In this document: piece after piece, positions 35,100 through 47,091 of the stretch
How positions within the stretch are numbered: position 1 is the stretch's first letter
How the letters are laid out: each line of letters begins with the position of its first letter
From: Progne subis subis
Lineage: Eukaryota > Chordata > Aves > Passeriformes > Hirundinidae
Direction: 5' to 3'
Assembly: GCA_022316685.1 (NCBI GenBank)
Contig: JAKJHU010000026.1
Location: 3,534,501-3,598,500 of the forward strand
DNA length: 64,000 nt
Notes under the pieces: generated by a model
Told to the model about the DNA's origin: nothing
The model's input: only the letters and a program-made list of their open reading frames with translations
The model's database searches: none
Made by a program: the position numbers and the translations under genes

Positions 35100-36440
35100 T
35101 GATGGAGATGAGGTTGCTGCACCTCCCTATTTTTAATCCACGATTTAGAAGCGATGCGAGGTCAAGCAGTGTTTCCACAAAGCACCTACACAGATGCAGC
35201 ACGCAATGGGTGACACAAATAGGACAGCTCAGCACTCTAACATGAACAGCACAGCCTCATTCTTCTCCAGCTGACCAGAAGGAAGGATGGTTTATAGTTG
35301 AAAATATACTCACAAACTCAGCATGGATGGCTCCCGTAACTCGCTGTACTTGGTCTATCCAGTAGCCAACACCCGGACTTTGCATTTGGTGCCATCTGCA
35401 CATTCAGCTCTGAGGCCTGCAGCTGCCCTCCAGCTCCAGGTATAGACCCCATTTTTTTTCCTGGACATTGTCACACATCTCCACTCAACTCAGCACACTT
35501 ACTGATCCCCCACAGCTGTACACACTGAGTTCATCCAGTAACAGTACCTGGACCTCTTGGTCCCAATGCCATCCAGCTGGCTCCCTGACTCCCTGGTCTC
35601 CCTTTGCCTCATGAACAGAGATACACAGCTACAAAGAGGGCTCTCAAACCACATACCATACAGCTGCTCTGGACTGGTCTTGGCTCTTCTAACAGCTGAC
35701 TCCTGAACTGGTCTGGACTTTTGGTCAAATGGATATCCATCACCCAAAACACTCACCCAGCTTGCTGGCTATTCTAGCCTGAGACCCTGTAGTAACACCA
35801 CACTGGCACAGACAACCATGTAATACACACAGAGTCTGCATTTCCCCGTTTGCTGGCACCAGACACACAGACCCCTTTGACTCATTGTCCTGCTCCAGCT
35901 GCTAGCACTTAAATCTCCACACACACATGCATACAAGAGGGAGACCTTTTACTCAGGAAATGGAGTTACAAATGGAGCATAATAAAACACAGAACAGACT
36001 GCTGATCCAGGACAGGGCATGGCCAGATGATAGTGGCTGAGCAAAGCCTGTTTGCATATGACTGGCCCCTTTTATCCTCTTACCTCTCCATTTTCTCTTG
36101 CTTTTCTCTCCCCACTCCATCTCAATCCGCCCTTTCCCTGCCTATGGTCCTCCTTCTAGATATCCAAGAATAAGTCTACACGATCCTGTTCTTATCTGCA
36201 TCTCATAATATGTGTCTCACAGCCCTGTAGGCAGTAGCTTTCTCAGTCTGAAGGGTGATCAGGGCAGTGTTTCTTTCCTTTTGATTCCTCATGATGGGTT
36301 TCAGCCCCGGCCCATAGGGCTAAGGCTGTCTGGGGTCAACCCTAGGAGGAGCTCAGGCTCCAGTCTATTTAGGACAGGGGGTTTTACTCTCTCTGCACAG
36401 CAGCCTTGTACCATTTTGAGTATGTGGAGAAGAGCCAGAG
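35100..36440 (-). mobile_element. Unclassified interspersed block, possibly LTR/ERV-derived
   Basis: About 1.3 kb of clearly higher GC than its surroundings. On the minus strand, TGTGAGACAC (near 36223) opens a U3-like region. A GGATAAAAGG TATA-like box (about 36071-36080) follows, then GAGTAAAAGGTCTCCC at about 35938-35953, resembling an LTR cap/R/U5. Near 35848-35870 TGGTGCCAGC followed by AAACGGGGAA resembles a retroviral primer-binding site, but the base pair before it is not the CA expected at an LTR end. No gag-, pol- or env-like peptide is visible; the 85-codon minus-strand frame at 35499-35756 is unlike known proteins. The boundaries and the family are uncertain. Confidence 0.4.
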
Positions 36441-37584
36441 ATAAGCTGACAAAGCTGTTCTCTTGCCAAAACCACACTTTTTTTCCTACTCTAGAGTTTG
36501 TAATTTGGTGCTGTTCCCTTATTATACTTTAAATGTATGAATTCTATAGCCTTATTCTATAATCTTATTTAAATTATTCTAACCTAAGCTACTAAAAATC
36601 CAAAATTTTAAAGTCTTCAGATATTAAGTTGTTTAAAACCAAGTATAGGAAGAACTAATCTAGAAGCAGCAGACTCTGAGTATTCACACTAGAGCTTGGT
36701 ATCTGTTTCTGATAGCTTCAAGAAAATTTACTGATCATGATAAGAGATCCTTAGGCTTCATAAACAGCATTCAGTCATGAATGTCGGGACCTTTCTCTTT
36801 CCTTTTTCCCCTCTTTTGGACCTCCTTTGTTGTAAAGGAAGATTTTGCATGTAAGTGTAAGTGTAAATTCAGAAGACTTCCAGGTAACGTATAGTTGAGA
36901 TGGAATTGAACAATTGTGGTATTAGGAAAAGTAGGTCACCTAAATGCTTGCAAATTCAGAAGAGTGATATTTTTAAAAATGAATCTTAAACCCAAAAAAT
37001 TCAAAGTGAAATTTCACAGTGAAAAACTATATTCTTCAAGACTTTCCCATCTTTTCCAATATTCTTCTTCCCATTTTATAATGCCAAATTAACTGCTATT
37101 CTACAATTATAAAAAGGCAACTTATAAAAGCAAAAAAAATTCTCCTGTTTTTTCACTGCTGCACTATTTTCCTCATTTTCACATTTTCATAGACAATGGT
37201 CTCAGAATAATTTTCATATTCTAGACAAATATCAAAAAGTGTTTAAGTTCATAAAGTGTTATTAAATCCCCATAAAAATCTAAGGCTTGAGGAGTGAAAA
37301 TATACTACCATCTGTTGTTTCATTATAACAATACTATTTTTTGTGTTATACAGACTTGATACAGAGAATATCCATTATGATTATTCACTGACTGAATAGC
37401 AGCTCCAAACTACATGTCCTACACCATTATGAAAAAAAGAAATGCAGGCCATTGCCTCAGAGTGCCTAAACAGTTTTAGAAATATGGACTAGGGTTATAT
37501 TTATAAGTATCATAAGGACAAGGGGAGCATGAGGACTGTACCATCGATTTGCCATTCTAGACCTTTCTATCATGAGTTCAAAAA
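36441..37584. other. AT-rich intronic sequence, nothing recognised
   Basis: No gene or repeat signal that I can name. Confidence 0.6.
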
Positions 37585-37585
37585 T

Positions 37586-37740
37586 TCATAGAACATTTTA
37601 GGCTGAGACAGACCTTCCTCTTAGAGTCACAGAGTTTGGTCTCCTATTCAAAGCAGCAGTGACTTCAAAGCTGTCTCAGATGGCACAGATACAATTCTCT
37701 TGTAATGAGACCAGGGTACACCTCCAAGTACCCCAGAGAT
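37586..37740 (-). mobile_element. Degraded CR1 LINE 3' end
   Basis: Plus strand shows 'ttcatagaacattttaggct', then a diverged 'gacagaccttcctcttagag' block and 'attcaaagcagcagtgactt', in the order of a reverse-complement CR1 3' end. Similarity is weak after 37700. Confidence 0.55.
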
Positions 37741-38701
37741 CAATATACACAAGCCAAGAAACATACATGCAAAAGCAATAAAATGAAAACTATTTACACT
37801 ATACTTATTTCACTTCAGCACATTTAAAAAGTCATTATTATGCCCTACAGTTAGCTAGGGAAAACTAGTGTGTTCAGTGTGTTTCATTTTTCCACCTCAG
37901 CATTAAAACTTTGATATAGGGAGGGAAAAACAGTCAAAAATTATATAAAAATATATTTTCTTAATTTATATTTACCAATTATTGAGGATTTCAGGTGCAC
38001 ACTAAAAAGGTATAATCATATTAATATCATTATCATAATAATGCTCTTCAAAATATCACAAACTAATAACAACTCCCATCCCCAAAAAAGATTTCTCCTC
38101 TCTTCAAATAAAACAGTTGGGTACTTTATACATAACTTATACTTTGTAGAAAAGAAAAGGAGGAAGAAAAAAAAAAAAAAAAAAAAAAAGTGATGCATAG
38201 AGTTTAAGCATAAGTATTTCAGTTCATTCTACTTCTCAAACCATAGAATGAATTTTCAGTTAAATGGAAAACCTTCAGTTTTATAAAAACACAAATTACA
38301 ACAAGTTATTTTGGTATATGTGTTTAAGCACACATCCAATAATCCTCCCAAGCCTATCCTTCAGGCAAAACAAAGCACTGAAAATCATAATGTGTTAGGC
38401 ATACTTGAGTCACTTCCTAAACAGACTTAAAAAGATGAAAGAGTGCTATTCCAATTTGGCTGAATGGTTCACATCATGACATGATGCAGAATTAATTCTG
38501 TGCACAGCAGGCTTATTTTAGTACTCAGCAAAACATAGCAACTTATACATTTCATAGTGGTAAAGCAAAAAGAAGCCTACAAAAACAATAAGAAAAAAAA
38601 GTAATATCTGCATTTTGTACATGGCATTTCATCTACCATTTCATCTTAATTGACTACAACATATTAGCTAAATCATATAATCAGAAATATAAAAAACCCA
38701 C
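37741..38701. other. Intronic sequence flanking the EC2 exon
   Basis: AT-rich, with a 23-nt poly(A) run at 38167-38189. No other feature seen. Confidence 0.6.
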
Positions 38702-38821
38702 CTGTTTTGGGGTCAACAGAAAAATATGGCTGTCCCTGAAGAATACTGTACACAACTCTGGCACTGTTTCCATATGTGGGGTCATCTGCATCTGTGGCTG
38801 TCACCTGTAGAACAGATGTAC
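38702..38821 (-). CDS. CDH18: Cadherin-18 coding exon, N-terminal half of EC2 domain
   Basis: This is the next coding exon of the same minus-strand cadherin. It opens with GT, completing the Gly codon split by the upstream phase-1 intron, after acceptor CTATACACAG (last base 38822). It encodes the EC2 segment [17 protein letters not shown], then [18 protein letters not shown] and DPKT, ending one base into the next Gly codon before donor GTGGGT (38701-38696). The DADD motif supplies calcium ligands for the EC1-EC2 junction together with DINDN from the upstream exon. The length is exactly 120 bp, the usual size of this exon in classical cadherins, and the frame joins the 295-bp exon without a shift. 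EC2 is highly conserved among CDH18, CDH12 and CDH10, so this exon alone would not settle the paralogue. The following exon (rest of EC2) was looked for between 1 and 38701 on the minus strand and not seen. Confidence 0.9.
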
Positions 38822-41250
38822 CTGTGTATAGAGGAAAATAAACATTAACTTGCAATAATTAAAATTTTTGGACAAATATTTTCAAATACATTTTTAAAAA
38901 ACCTCTAAAGTCCTCACATTCTAAAACTAAGAGATTAATAACACTTTCTCTATTATCATTATATCAAGGAAAAATAGTTACATGAATTTGAAAAAAAAGT
39001 CTTTATATATGAATGTGTAAATTGATTATATACATACAAACTTAAACTACAGAGATGTAAACATAAATAGTAACTACATGGCATGCATATTTACATATGT
39101 TCACACACATAGATCCCAAACTTTGATATTGACTTCTAAATAACACGGAGTTATGGACTTTGGGATTATCTTCATCCACAACACAAATTAATGTTGAAGT
39201 ATTTAAAATCACTTGTACAAATGCCCCCAAATGAATAGAAGCTGCTAAAGGAATTAAAACAAAACAAAACAAAACAAAAAAACCTAGGTATTGGAAGGCA
39301 TAAAAGATCTAAAAATTAAATAACTGCTAGAACCTTGTTGGGGATGCAAATTAGAAAGATCAGTTCAAAAGACAATTAATTTTATGCTAGTAATAAAAAC
39401 ACTAGAAGAACAAAATCACAGTTTCTAGCATATCACTAGGTGGGATAAGTTCTGAGCAACCCTTTTGAGAAAATAAAATGCATAACTACTGCACAGATAG
39501 AATGGAGAAAAGTGATTTTTTCATTTTAGTGTATTTTTCAAGGCATGTAATGATGAATCTTTGCTATCACTGCCAAACACTTCCCATAAGAAATCAGTAA
39601 GTGTAAGACTGCAAGTTAATAAAGGCTGAGATTGATTCTATTTGCTTATTATCTCTATGCAGACACAGACTTCTACAGGCTCCTTGGTCCAGCATTAAAA
39701 TACCATGATAACAGAACAGGCTGCTCTCATGTAACTCTGCATCGGAAAGGAGATTCTCATCTAAATTAACTACTGAAGTATCACATCCACTCTAGGGTGT
39801 TCAATTTCACATTTAGTGGAGAGGAGAAGTATTTTTTGAATTGAAACCCTTGATCTCCTTTACTTGTTGCACTTTGATTTGCCTTGTAGAACTATTTCAG
39901 AGCATGCTAAATAGATTTCTTCAGATGCAACTAAACCAGGAAATGTGCTCGAGCAGCACATCTGATTTATTCTGACTGCTAAGAGGCACGCAGTCTCAGA
40001 GACCAGGCAACAGCTAATCTGAAATAAGATTTCACAAATACATATGGCATGGACATCAGTTTCTCATTTCCAGTTATTCAGCCTCTTAGATCAATTTCTA
40101 CTTCACAGAAATATTTGTTAATGTGGTACACAACCTCAGTGTACACTTGAATTAGAAGTATGTAAAGTCATGGAGTCTCCCTTCAGATCCAGCAAACTAA
40201 GCATGCAAACCTTCACAGATTTGATTTCTAACCTCTCTGAGAAATTCTTCATTCATGCGTACCCCACTGACTTGGACACCAGGAGCTGATGCTTGTATCT
40301 CTACTGGAGACTTAGTAAAACTGTATGCAAATGTGTCTGCATGCTTAAATACAGTGTCTTCTAGTCTCTGAAAAGCTCAAGCATATACAGTCTCATAGAT
40401 AAACATATTAACAAACCAAGTTTAAGGATACCTGGATGACTCTGAAGTTGAATATTGTAATAAAATCAAGCTGCAGCTATCTGTATGTTCATAACTATTC
40501 AGATGTTAATGTTAAAAGTAACTAAACTACTGTATTTGTGTTCATGTGGTAAGGAAAACAAATGTGAATTCAAGTTTGTGTAATTTTTCTTAAAATGTTC
40601 TAGGAATCAGTTCAGCTCTATTTATTTGCTATCTAAATATAGAATAAGTGGTCACTTCCAGGAACAGACATTTCCCCCTGCTAGTCTATGACATTGAAAT
40701 GCTGTAATGATATATTTCTGTAGCCCAGTTTGCAAATATTTTCTGGTTTGAGAGGAACTTGTATAGTTCAACCTTGTAGAATCACTGAAGATTAATAAGT
40801 TATAGATGCACAAAAAATTTATTTTATTTTGTAGTTGTGTAAAACAAAAACATATTTATTCAACTAGTATAATCAGTCACCTATCAGAATTTACTATTCA
40901 GAATGCTGAGAAACCTCTCTACTTTTTTGTCTATAGCTTTTCCTTTTTCCAGAAAAACAGTTACCAACAGTGGGAGTTTCCATTAGCACTTTTCCCCAGA
41001 ATTTTAGGAAATCAAGATATGTCTTGAACTTGATAAACATATTTTGGCTATTTCAGAAGAAAAAATGAGAAATATTGTGGTTTCATAATTCTCTCATTCT
41101 TTGAAGACTTTCTTTCTCTCTCTGTATTTTAAAAGAATCTTAGTGCTTGTATAACACATTGATGTGAGTGAAAAGAAACAGAACCAGTGAAAGACAGCAT
41201 CTCACATAAGTAGTTGACAGGTCATTTTAACATGAATGGAATGCCATTGT

Positions 41251-41254
<4 letters not shown>

Positions 41255-41304
<50 letters not shown>

Positions 41305-41320
41305 AGAAGAAGAAGAAAAA
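41255..41320. repeat. Poly(A)48 followed by (GAA)n
   Basis: An uninterrupted A run of 48 nt, then GAA triplets. No LINE or processed-gene body precedes it. Confidence 0.95.
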
Positions 41321-41473
41321 AGCCACAGTGATTTTTAAATACAACTGTATCTCTCTCCCTAAGGAACACCTGATAATAGCAAGTTAGTATTGAATAGTGG
41401 CAAAGTGTTCTCTTTCTACCTAAAAGAACCCTTAGAAGCACAAACTTTAACTCAACCTCCCACCCTACCTCTC

Positions 41474-41501
41474 AAACTCTCATTCAGGGGAATGAGAGTT
41501 T
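41474..41501. repeat. Perfect 12-bp inverted repeat with 4-nt loop
   Basis: AAACTCTCATTC and GAATGAGAGTTT are exact reverse complements separated by AGGG. It lies inside the intron between the two cadherin exons. Confidence 0.85.
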
Positions 41502-41662
41502 AGCTACTTGTGGAGTTAAGCCTCAGAGGTTTAACTTCTTCACTATCTCACACAAGCATGTTCAACGTTTTAAAATATATTCCCATACCAGCCTTTTGCC
41601 TGATTTGCTGAGCACCAAGGAAAGGCAGCTTGTGAAAGCTGCAGGTTATAGAATGTCTTGGG

Positions 41663-41701
<39 letters not shown>
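41663..41701. repeat. Poly(A)39 tract
   Basis: Uninterrupted A run; the lysine-rich open frame through it is not a gene. Confidence 0.95.
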
Positions 41702-41703
<2 letters not shown>

Positions 41704-42285
41704 CAGAGAGGGTACTTTTACCTTCCAATTACCTCTTTCAGAGTTAGCATCATCAGGCTCATCTGCATGACAAGCAAATCACAATTTTGGACACATTTCT
41801 ATAATTTAGATGGAGCACCATTTTTTGTTGTTGTGCTAGGTGTAATGAAGAATTTGGATGGAGAATTACATAGTACTGCTGTCTTGCTATTTTAAATGTT
41901 AAAGTGGAAAAAAAAAAAAATCTCATACAAAAAATAAGGGTCTAATTTATTTCTCTATACACCAGTGGAGAGATATGAACATCAGACCCATACCTTTTGT
42001 TACTTTCTTTACTAGCTTACTGTGAAAATTCCTGTCTAGAAAACCTCAGTTTTGCTATGAAAGAATTTTGTCACTCCAGTTAGGCAATAAAAATAACTAT
42101 TTTTCCCCAGCTAGAATCTCTGCTTATTCAGAGTACAACTGCCATTTCATATGCTTTCCCACTACATTTCAGAGAGTACATTTTGGGCATTCTGTTTTCT
42201 TAGTTAATGCTTTATAAAGAGCTGTAAAACACATCTGTATGCTCTGAACACCACTTGGTAAGCTTGGTCTTTTATTCTGGTAGGG

Positions 42286-42318
<33 letters not shown>
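42286..42318. repeat. Poly(A)33 tract
   Basis: Uninterrupted A run, third within about 1.1 kb. Confidence 0.95.
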
Positions 42319-42322
<4 letters not shown>

Positions 42323-42890
42323 TATTCAGTTGGAGAACTAAATTGTATTTTTATTTAAAAATATCTCCATTTATTTTGTTTTTTTTTTTTAATAGTTTAC
42401 AAGAAAAATTTTGTAAAGTTATATCTCAAAAAGTTGAAAGGAAATACTGCAATTTGTCTCTCTGAAGACAAATTTTTAATGTTTAATATGGCAGTCTCAT
42501 AAAATATATCTATTGAAAATGAAAATTTTTATGCATGATTTTGCATAATTGTCTGTACTATTAAAATCCAAATGTATCAATATTGAATAAAAAACTTAAA
42601 GGAAATTATAAAAATGTGAAGTTTAATAAACACAGAAGTTCTCTTCCTAATTAAAATAATTCTTAGTACTGTTTAAAAACACTGACAAGTCAACAAAATG
42701 TGATTTAATTTCACAACTCAGGAAGTTAAATAGGCATTTCTAATAAAAATCATATTTATGAACAATATTGTCTTCCAGATTATCTGAAATTATGACTACC
42801 TCACATTGGAATACTCTCAAAAGAAGTTCAGAAAAGTCTACGATGCCTATTAATTTATTAAGCAGAATTTATGGGGAATACTCCTCTTAT

Positions 42891-42975
42891 CAGAGAATCA
42901 CAGAATGGTTACGGTTGTAAGGGACATCAAGAGGTCATCTAGTCTCACTTCTAAATGATCTCAGCACTAAAAAAT
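42891..42975 (-). mobile_element. Short CR1 LINE 3' end
   Basis: Plus strand reads 'agagaatcacagaatggtta', 'gttgtaagggacatcaagag', then 'gtcatctagtctcac', the reverse-complement end of a CR1. Severe 5' truncation leaves about 80 bp. Confidence 0.75.
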
Positions 42976-45297
42976 TAACATGGAGTGTTTCACTCATTTT
43001 GCAGCTACAATTAACGCATATGGAAGTCTGATTGAAAAATATTCTTATTTTCTTATAATTTACATAAAGATGACTTTCCTAAACCTTAAAACAGAACACA
43101 GAGATCTCAATGAAACTGAGTTTTTCATACTACAGAAGAAATAATTTCAGATATAAATCTTGGTTCTTGAGCCAAATTTTAGGGAAAAGTTTCATTGAAG
43201 GCATTGACTAGGCACTTTCTTTCATCTTTACCGGAATAGTACATAAAGCATAAATAGTATTTTATTTTGTGTCACAGTGAAAACTGTGATCTAGTATTTG
43301 CCAAAAAATTTTAAAAACTTTCCTCTCCCTGTCAGTGACTTGAAAAAAGAAAATCCATAAAGGTCCTGCAGCTTTTACAACCAGATTAAGTTCAAGTTGA
43401 GGGGAAAATACCACCGTAGGATCTTGAGGAGACAAACAAGAACCTGCTGCTGAAACTAAGCAAAATAATGGAGATCAAAATTAATGCCAGTTAGCATGAG
43501 AACTGTTGCAGAGACAGTAACTTTAAAAGATCTTTACATGATAATGTAAAAGTCAGAAGAAATATTAAGTGTGGCCTCTTAAAAATTCACAGAATAACAT
43601 CAACAAATTCAGTTATGTATGGACTCCACAGCAAAATGTCAAAAAACTGTGCTAATTATAGAACTAATAAAAGTAAGAGAGGTATCTCCATCATTTGACA
43701 CAAAGAATGCATCCTGTGGAAGTAGTAATAGAATTAGTCTTCCTGAAATCGAAGACAATAAAAATGCTTTCAGAATGCAACAAATACAAACAAATCAACA
43801 GGAGGAAAAAAAAAAAATAGAGATAATAAATTTGCAATGTAAATATAATATATACCTACAATGGAATGCCTGTATGAGAGGATATGAAAATTCAGGTTTA
43901 TTTGCACAACACAAAAGCTTTGTGGAATAGATATTTTAATGATTTGCCTCAAGTACAACCAGTAAAGTTTGTTTTATAAAACATAAGAATCAATTCTCTA
44001 TTTTACCAGTAAAACTTAATTTGTTTACCATAATGCACTCTGTTTTACAACACAAAATACCATCCCAGATTATTCAAATCATTCTTTGGAAAACAGTAAC
44101 ATGTATGATGTAGTTGAATTGATTCTAATTACTGCAAAATTATGACTAACATTCATGTAAGAATGCTCAATATTGAGAAGATGAAAAAAAGGAAAGCTTT
44201 CATAAATTTAATTCAAATAAATAATTATTACATTAGCTACTTTTGATTTTGAAGATAATATTGATCTCTCTTCCACTATCTTTCCCCCTATGCAGAAAGT
44301 AAAATGCCTCTAAAGGTAAAGGAAATAATAAATTAAAAAGGTTTCCATTAAAGACAAAGAAAACCAAAAAAAAAAGAAAGATGGAGTGACACATTTTTGG
44401 AAACAGTTGCTAAAGGAAATGAAATACCCATTAAGACAGCATGTGGTGTAATGGGACATAACTGAGATAAAAGCTTAGATGATGCTGAAATGAACTGCAA
44501 CTCTAACAGTAAAGCTTTGTGCCAAAGTGAATTATCAAAGACAGTTGAAGAAGTCTTGTAAAGAGCTACAATATTCTAACTGGAAGCTCCATACACTCAC
44601 TGTAGTAATTCACACAACCATGTATTGTTTGTGTTGTCCGGATTTATGATATTAGTCACAAAAATACTGCAATTTTGTCCTTGTAAAAAATTCTATTGGC
44701 AATTCTTCTATTAGAGGAAAGTTACAAACTAATTTCAACACCAAAGAAGTATTAAATAAACTGAATTCATAGTGCAGTACCTCAAAGAATAAGACTATCT
44801 AAACTATGTAACAGGGAAAACCAAAGATTGGTACGTTTTTGAACTTCAGTTCACTTTATTAGAAATTTGATAAATAAACATATGCCTAAAATAATCTAGG
44901 AAACAACTGTTCCTTTGTGTTTAATTCTGTGAATTGTATAGACTGCTCATGTAGACATCAGTGAATGCCATAAAGTACGCAGTTGAATGAGGATATATGA
45001 ATACATCTTGTTTCTTGAATGGAAACTACATTTTGCCAAAGAATGTATGTTAAAGCATTCAAGATTAAGAGTGATTCTTCTCTTACAACTAGCATGTGTG
45101 TGTGCATACTGTCGTCGTACTATGAATGTCACAATTAATATACAGGGTTGTATCTCATGTCTTCTTCTCGTTTCTTCCAGACTCCAATATATTTAACATT
45201 CACTCAGTGATGTGATGATAACTTTTATAAACAGTATTTATAAACAGGGCATTTGCGCTTGTTGAAAAATTGTTGAATAACAGCTTGTTTTCCTTAC

Positions 45298-45592
45298 CCA
45301 TTTCAGACATCTCTGGCACAGTAACAATGTATGGTCCATCTGTAAATTTTGGTGCATTGTCGTTGATATCCTGCACTTTGATAATGAACTCAGATTCAGG
45401 CTCGAGTGGCTTGTTTGTCCGTCTATCAATAGCTTGGGCATGAAGTACATAGTGTGTCTTCTGCTCTCGATCTAGGCTTTTGGTTGAATGGATGTCTCCA
45501 GTTGTGTCATCAATAATAAATATAGTTCCCGCCCCTTCTCCAGTAAGAATGTATTTGACTGATCCATCACCTTTGTCGGAATTGGAATGCAG
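45298..45592 (-). CDS. CDH18: Cadherin-18 (type II cadherin) coding exon, EC1 domain and EC1-EC2 linker
   Basis: Read on the minus strand, this exon encodes 98 codons plus one base of a classical type II cadherin, a calcium-dependent homophilic adhesion protein of the plasma membrane. It begins [11 protein letters not shown], directly after a polypyrimidine tract ending CAG (acceptor bases 45594-45593). It ends after the first base of a Gly codon, followed by donor GTAAGG (45297-45292). Visible cadherin signatures are DRE at residues 41-43, PESEF at 65-69, the calcium-binding linker DINDNAP at 75-81, and the PEM motif opening EC2. The 295-bp length and phase-1 3' junction are classic for this exon in type II cadherins. 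Compared from memory with relatives, [12 protein letters not shown] and [13 protein letters not shown] fit CDH18 better than CDH12 or CDH10, which have DNEP here. The preceding exon, with the Trp2/Trp4 adhesion residues, is not in the window. The family assignment is very secure; the paralogue is probable. Confidence 0.9.
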
Positions 45593-46851
45593 CTGTTGGA
45601 AAAAAACCACATAAAATCATATAAAATTAATTAACAAATTTCATTAAAGATTATTGCACATAAGATATAAAAACTATAATATTACCATTAGCACCCTTTT
45701 ATTTTGTTTTCACCCTTCCCAAATCTTGCCATAATTCCTTGTATGACCTTTCTGGCAACCCAATCATTTTGTTAAGGGTAGTTTTCCACCCAGCACAGTT
45801 AATTTCTTAGACTGGGATTTTTTGGGTTACATATCTGTTCTAGAAAACTTCCCTAAGTCAATAATATTCTAGTAACTATGATGGTTTTTGTTTTATTCGG
45901 TTTTGGTTTTAGTCCTTCTAGTAGTTATTTTACAGTACTCATTGCTTGAAACCCTGTCCTAACCACTAAACTGGATGCATTCCCACTAAGGATTGTCCGC
46001 TGCAATGATGGTAATTCAGTCTCACCTACATTTTCCTCTGTGGCCCCAAGGACAGCATCATTTACTGTGAAAGGAAATGTGCCAGTAGCAGATGTCTGTC
46101 CAGGATTACTCTATCCCACAACAAAACATAGGCATTTTCTCTGGATTTTGTTTGTTTATTTTTAGTTAGAAAGTTAATTAACTTGCTAGTATTTAAATTA
46201 TTTATAATTAAATTATGAAGTTCGACAGACTTTCAGCATTTTCATTGTTCATAACACCTTGTGCTATGAAATATACATTAAATATATTATAATCTTCCTT
46301 TAGTACAGTAAAGTTTTAATTTATTGGGGGATTGGGTGGGGGAAGGAAAACCCAGGAAGTAGATTGATGTGTTAAAAGATAACATGAAACGGCTTCCCAC
46401 TGCCTCTTCCTAACTTGACTTTGAAGAATTGCCTGTTTAAAATAAAACGTGAACCTGTGTTCTTTGATAAGAAAGGGTGATTTTTATATAAACTGAGAAG
46501 TTTTGTGGATTTGCTTTTTTTTTTCCCTTTGAAACAACTTTGAGAACATAATGCATTTATTGAGGAGAACAGTAAGAACAAAGTGATAATGCAGAAATGA
46601 ACAGCCTCAGGTATCATGCAGTTATACTGTGATGTGAAATCAGAAGGGAAACTTCTTTATTTTAAGAAGACATTCATTTTCATCCTTATCCTACTGCCCT
46701 GAATATTTTTCAATATGTGCAGTGTGTCATTACTAAATTTTGATGCAGAATCTGAGCAAAACAGAAAGACAGATATTATTTTTAATTCATAGGATGCAAG
46801 CTGTTGCTTTCCTGTTTTCATTCTCAGTTCAAAAACCATAGGGGCGTGGAT

Positions 46852-47091
46852 AGAGAGAGAAAAAAAAGAAAAAAAAAGAAAAAAAAAAAAGAAAAAAAAC
46901 CAACCAACCAACCAAAAAACAAGAAACAAAAAACAAAACAAAACAAAACAAAAACAAAACAAACAAAAAAACCCCAACAACAACAACAAAAAAAACACAA
47001 AAAAAACCCCCAAACAAACAAAAGAACAAAACAAAACAAACAAACAAACAACAAACAAAAAAAAAACCCAAAAAAAACCCCACCCCAAAAC
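46852..47091. repeat. 240-bp T-free A/C/G tract
   Basis: Begins as GA/AAAG, passes through (CCAA)n, (CAAAA)n and (CAA)n and ends in CCCCACCCC, with no T on the plus strand. It sits about 1.26 kb upstream of the EC1 exon in transcription direction, so the pre-mRNA copy would be A-free and U/G/C-rich. All frames through it are compositional artefacts. Confidence 0.92.

Larger units (their letters stand above)
1..38701 (-). other. CDH18: CDH18 intron downstream of the EC2 exon (partial)
   Basis: Sequence 3' of the 120-bp exon in the transcription direction. The expected next exon (about 168 bp, remainder of EC2 with an NMDRE-like and a DVNDN motif) was not found on the minus strand, so the intron is at least 38.7 kb. 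All mobile elements listed between 3.5 and 37.7 kb lie inside it. Identification as intron rests on the exon at 38702-38821 and the absence of any other gene signal. Confidence 0.7.
38822..45297 (-). other. CDH18: CDH18 intron between the EC1 and EC2 exons
   Basis: A 6,476-bp phase-1 intron with GT (45297-45296) and AG (38823-38822) ends. It is AT-rich, with no supported gene inside. It contains a CAAAA-pentamer tract near 39257, three long poly(A) runs (41255, 41663, 42286), a 12-bp hairpin (41474-41501) and one short CR1 3' end (42891-42975). The short open frames are chance or low-complexity. Confidence 0.85.

Noticed and set aside
35499..35756. 85-codon minus-strand frame as a retroviral gag remnant
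   Set aside because: No gag landmark such as a CCHC knuckle or a capsid homology region is visible, so only the block itself is reported.
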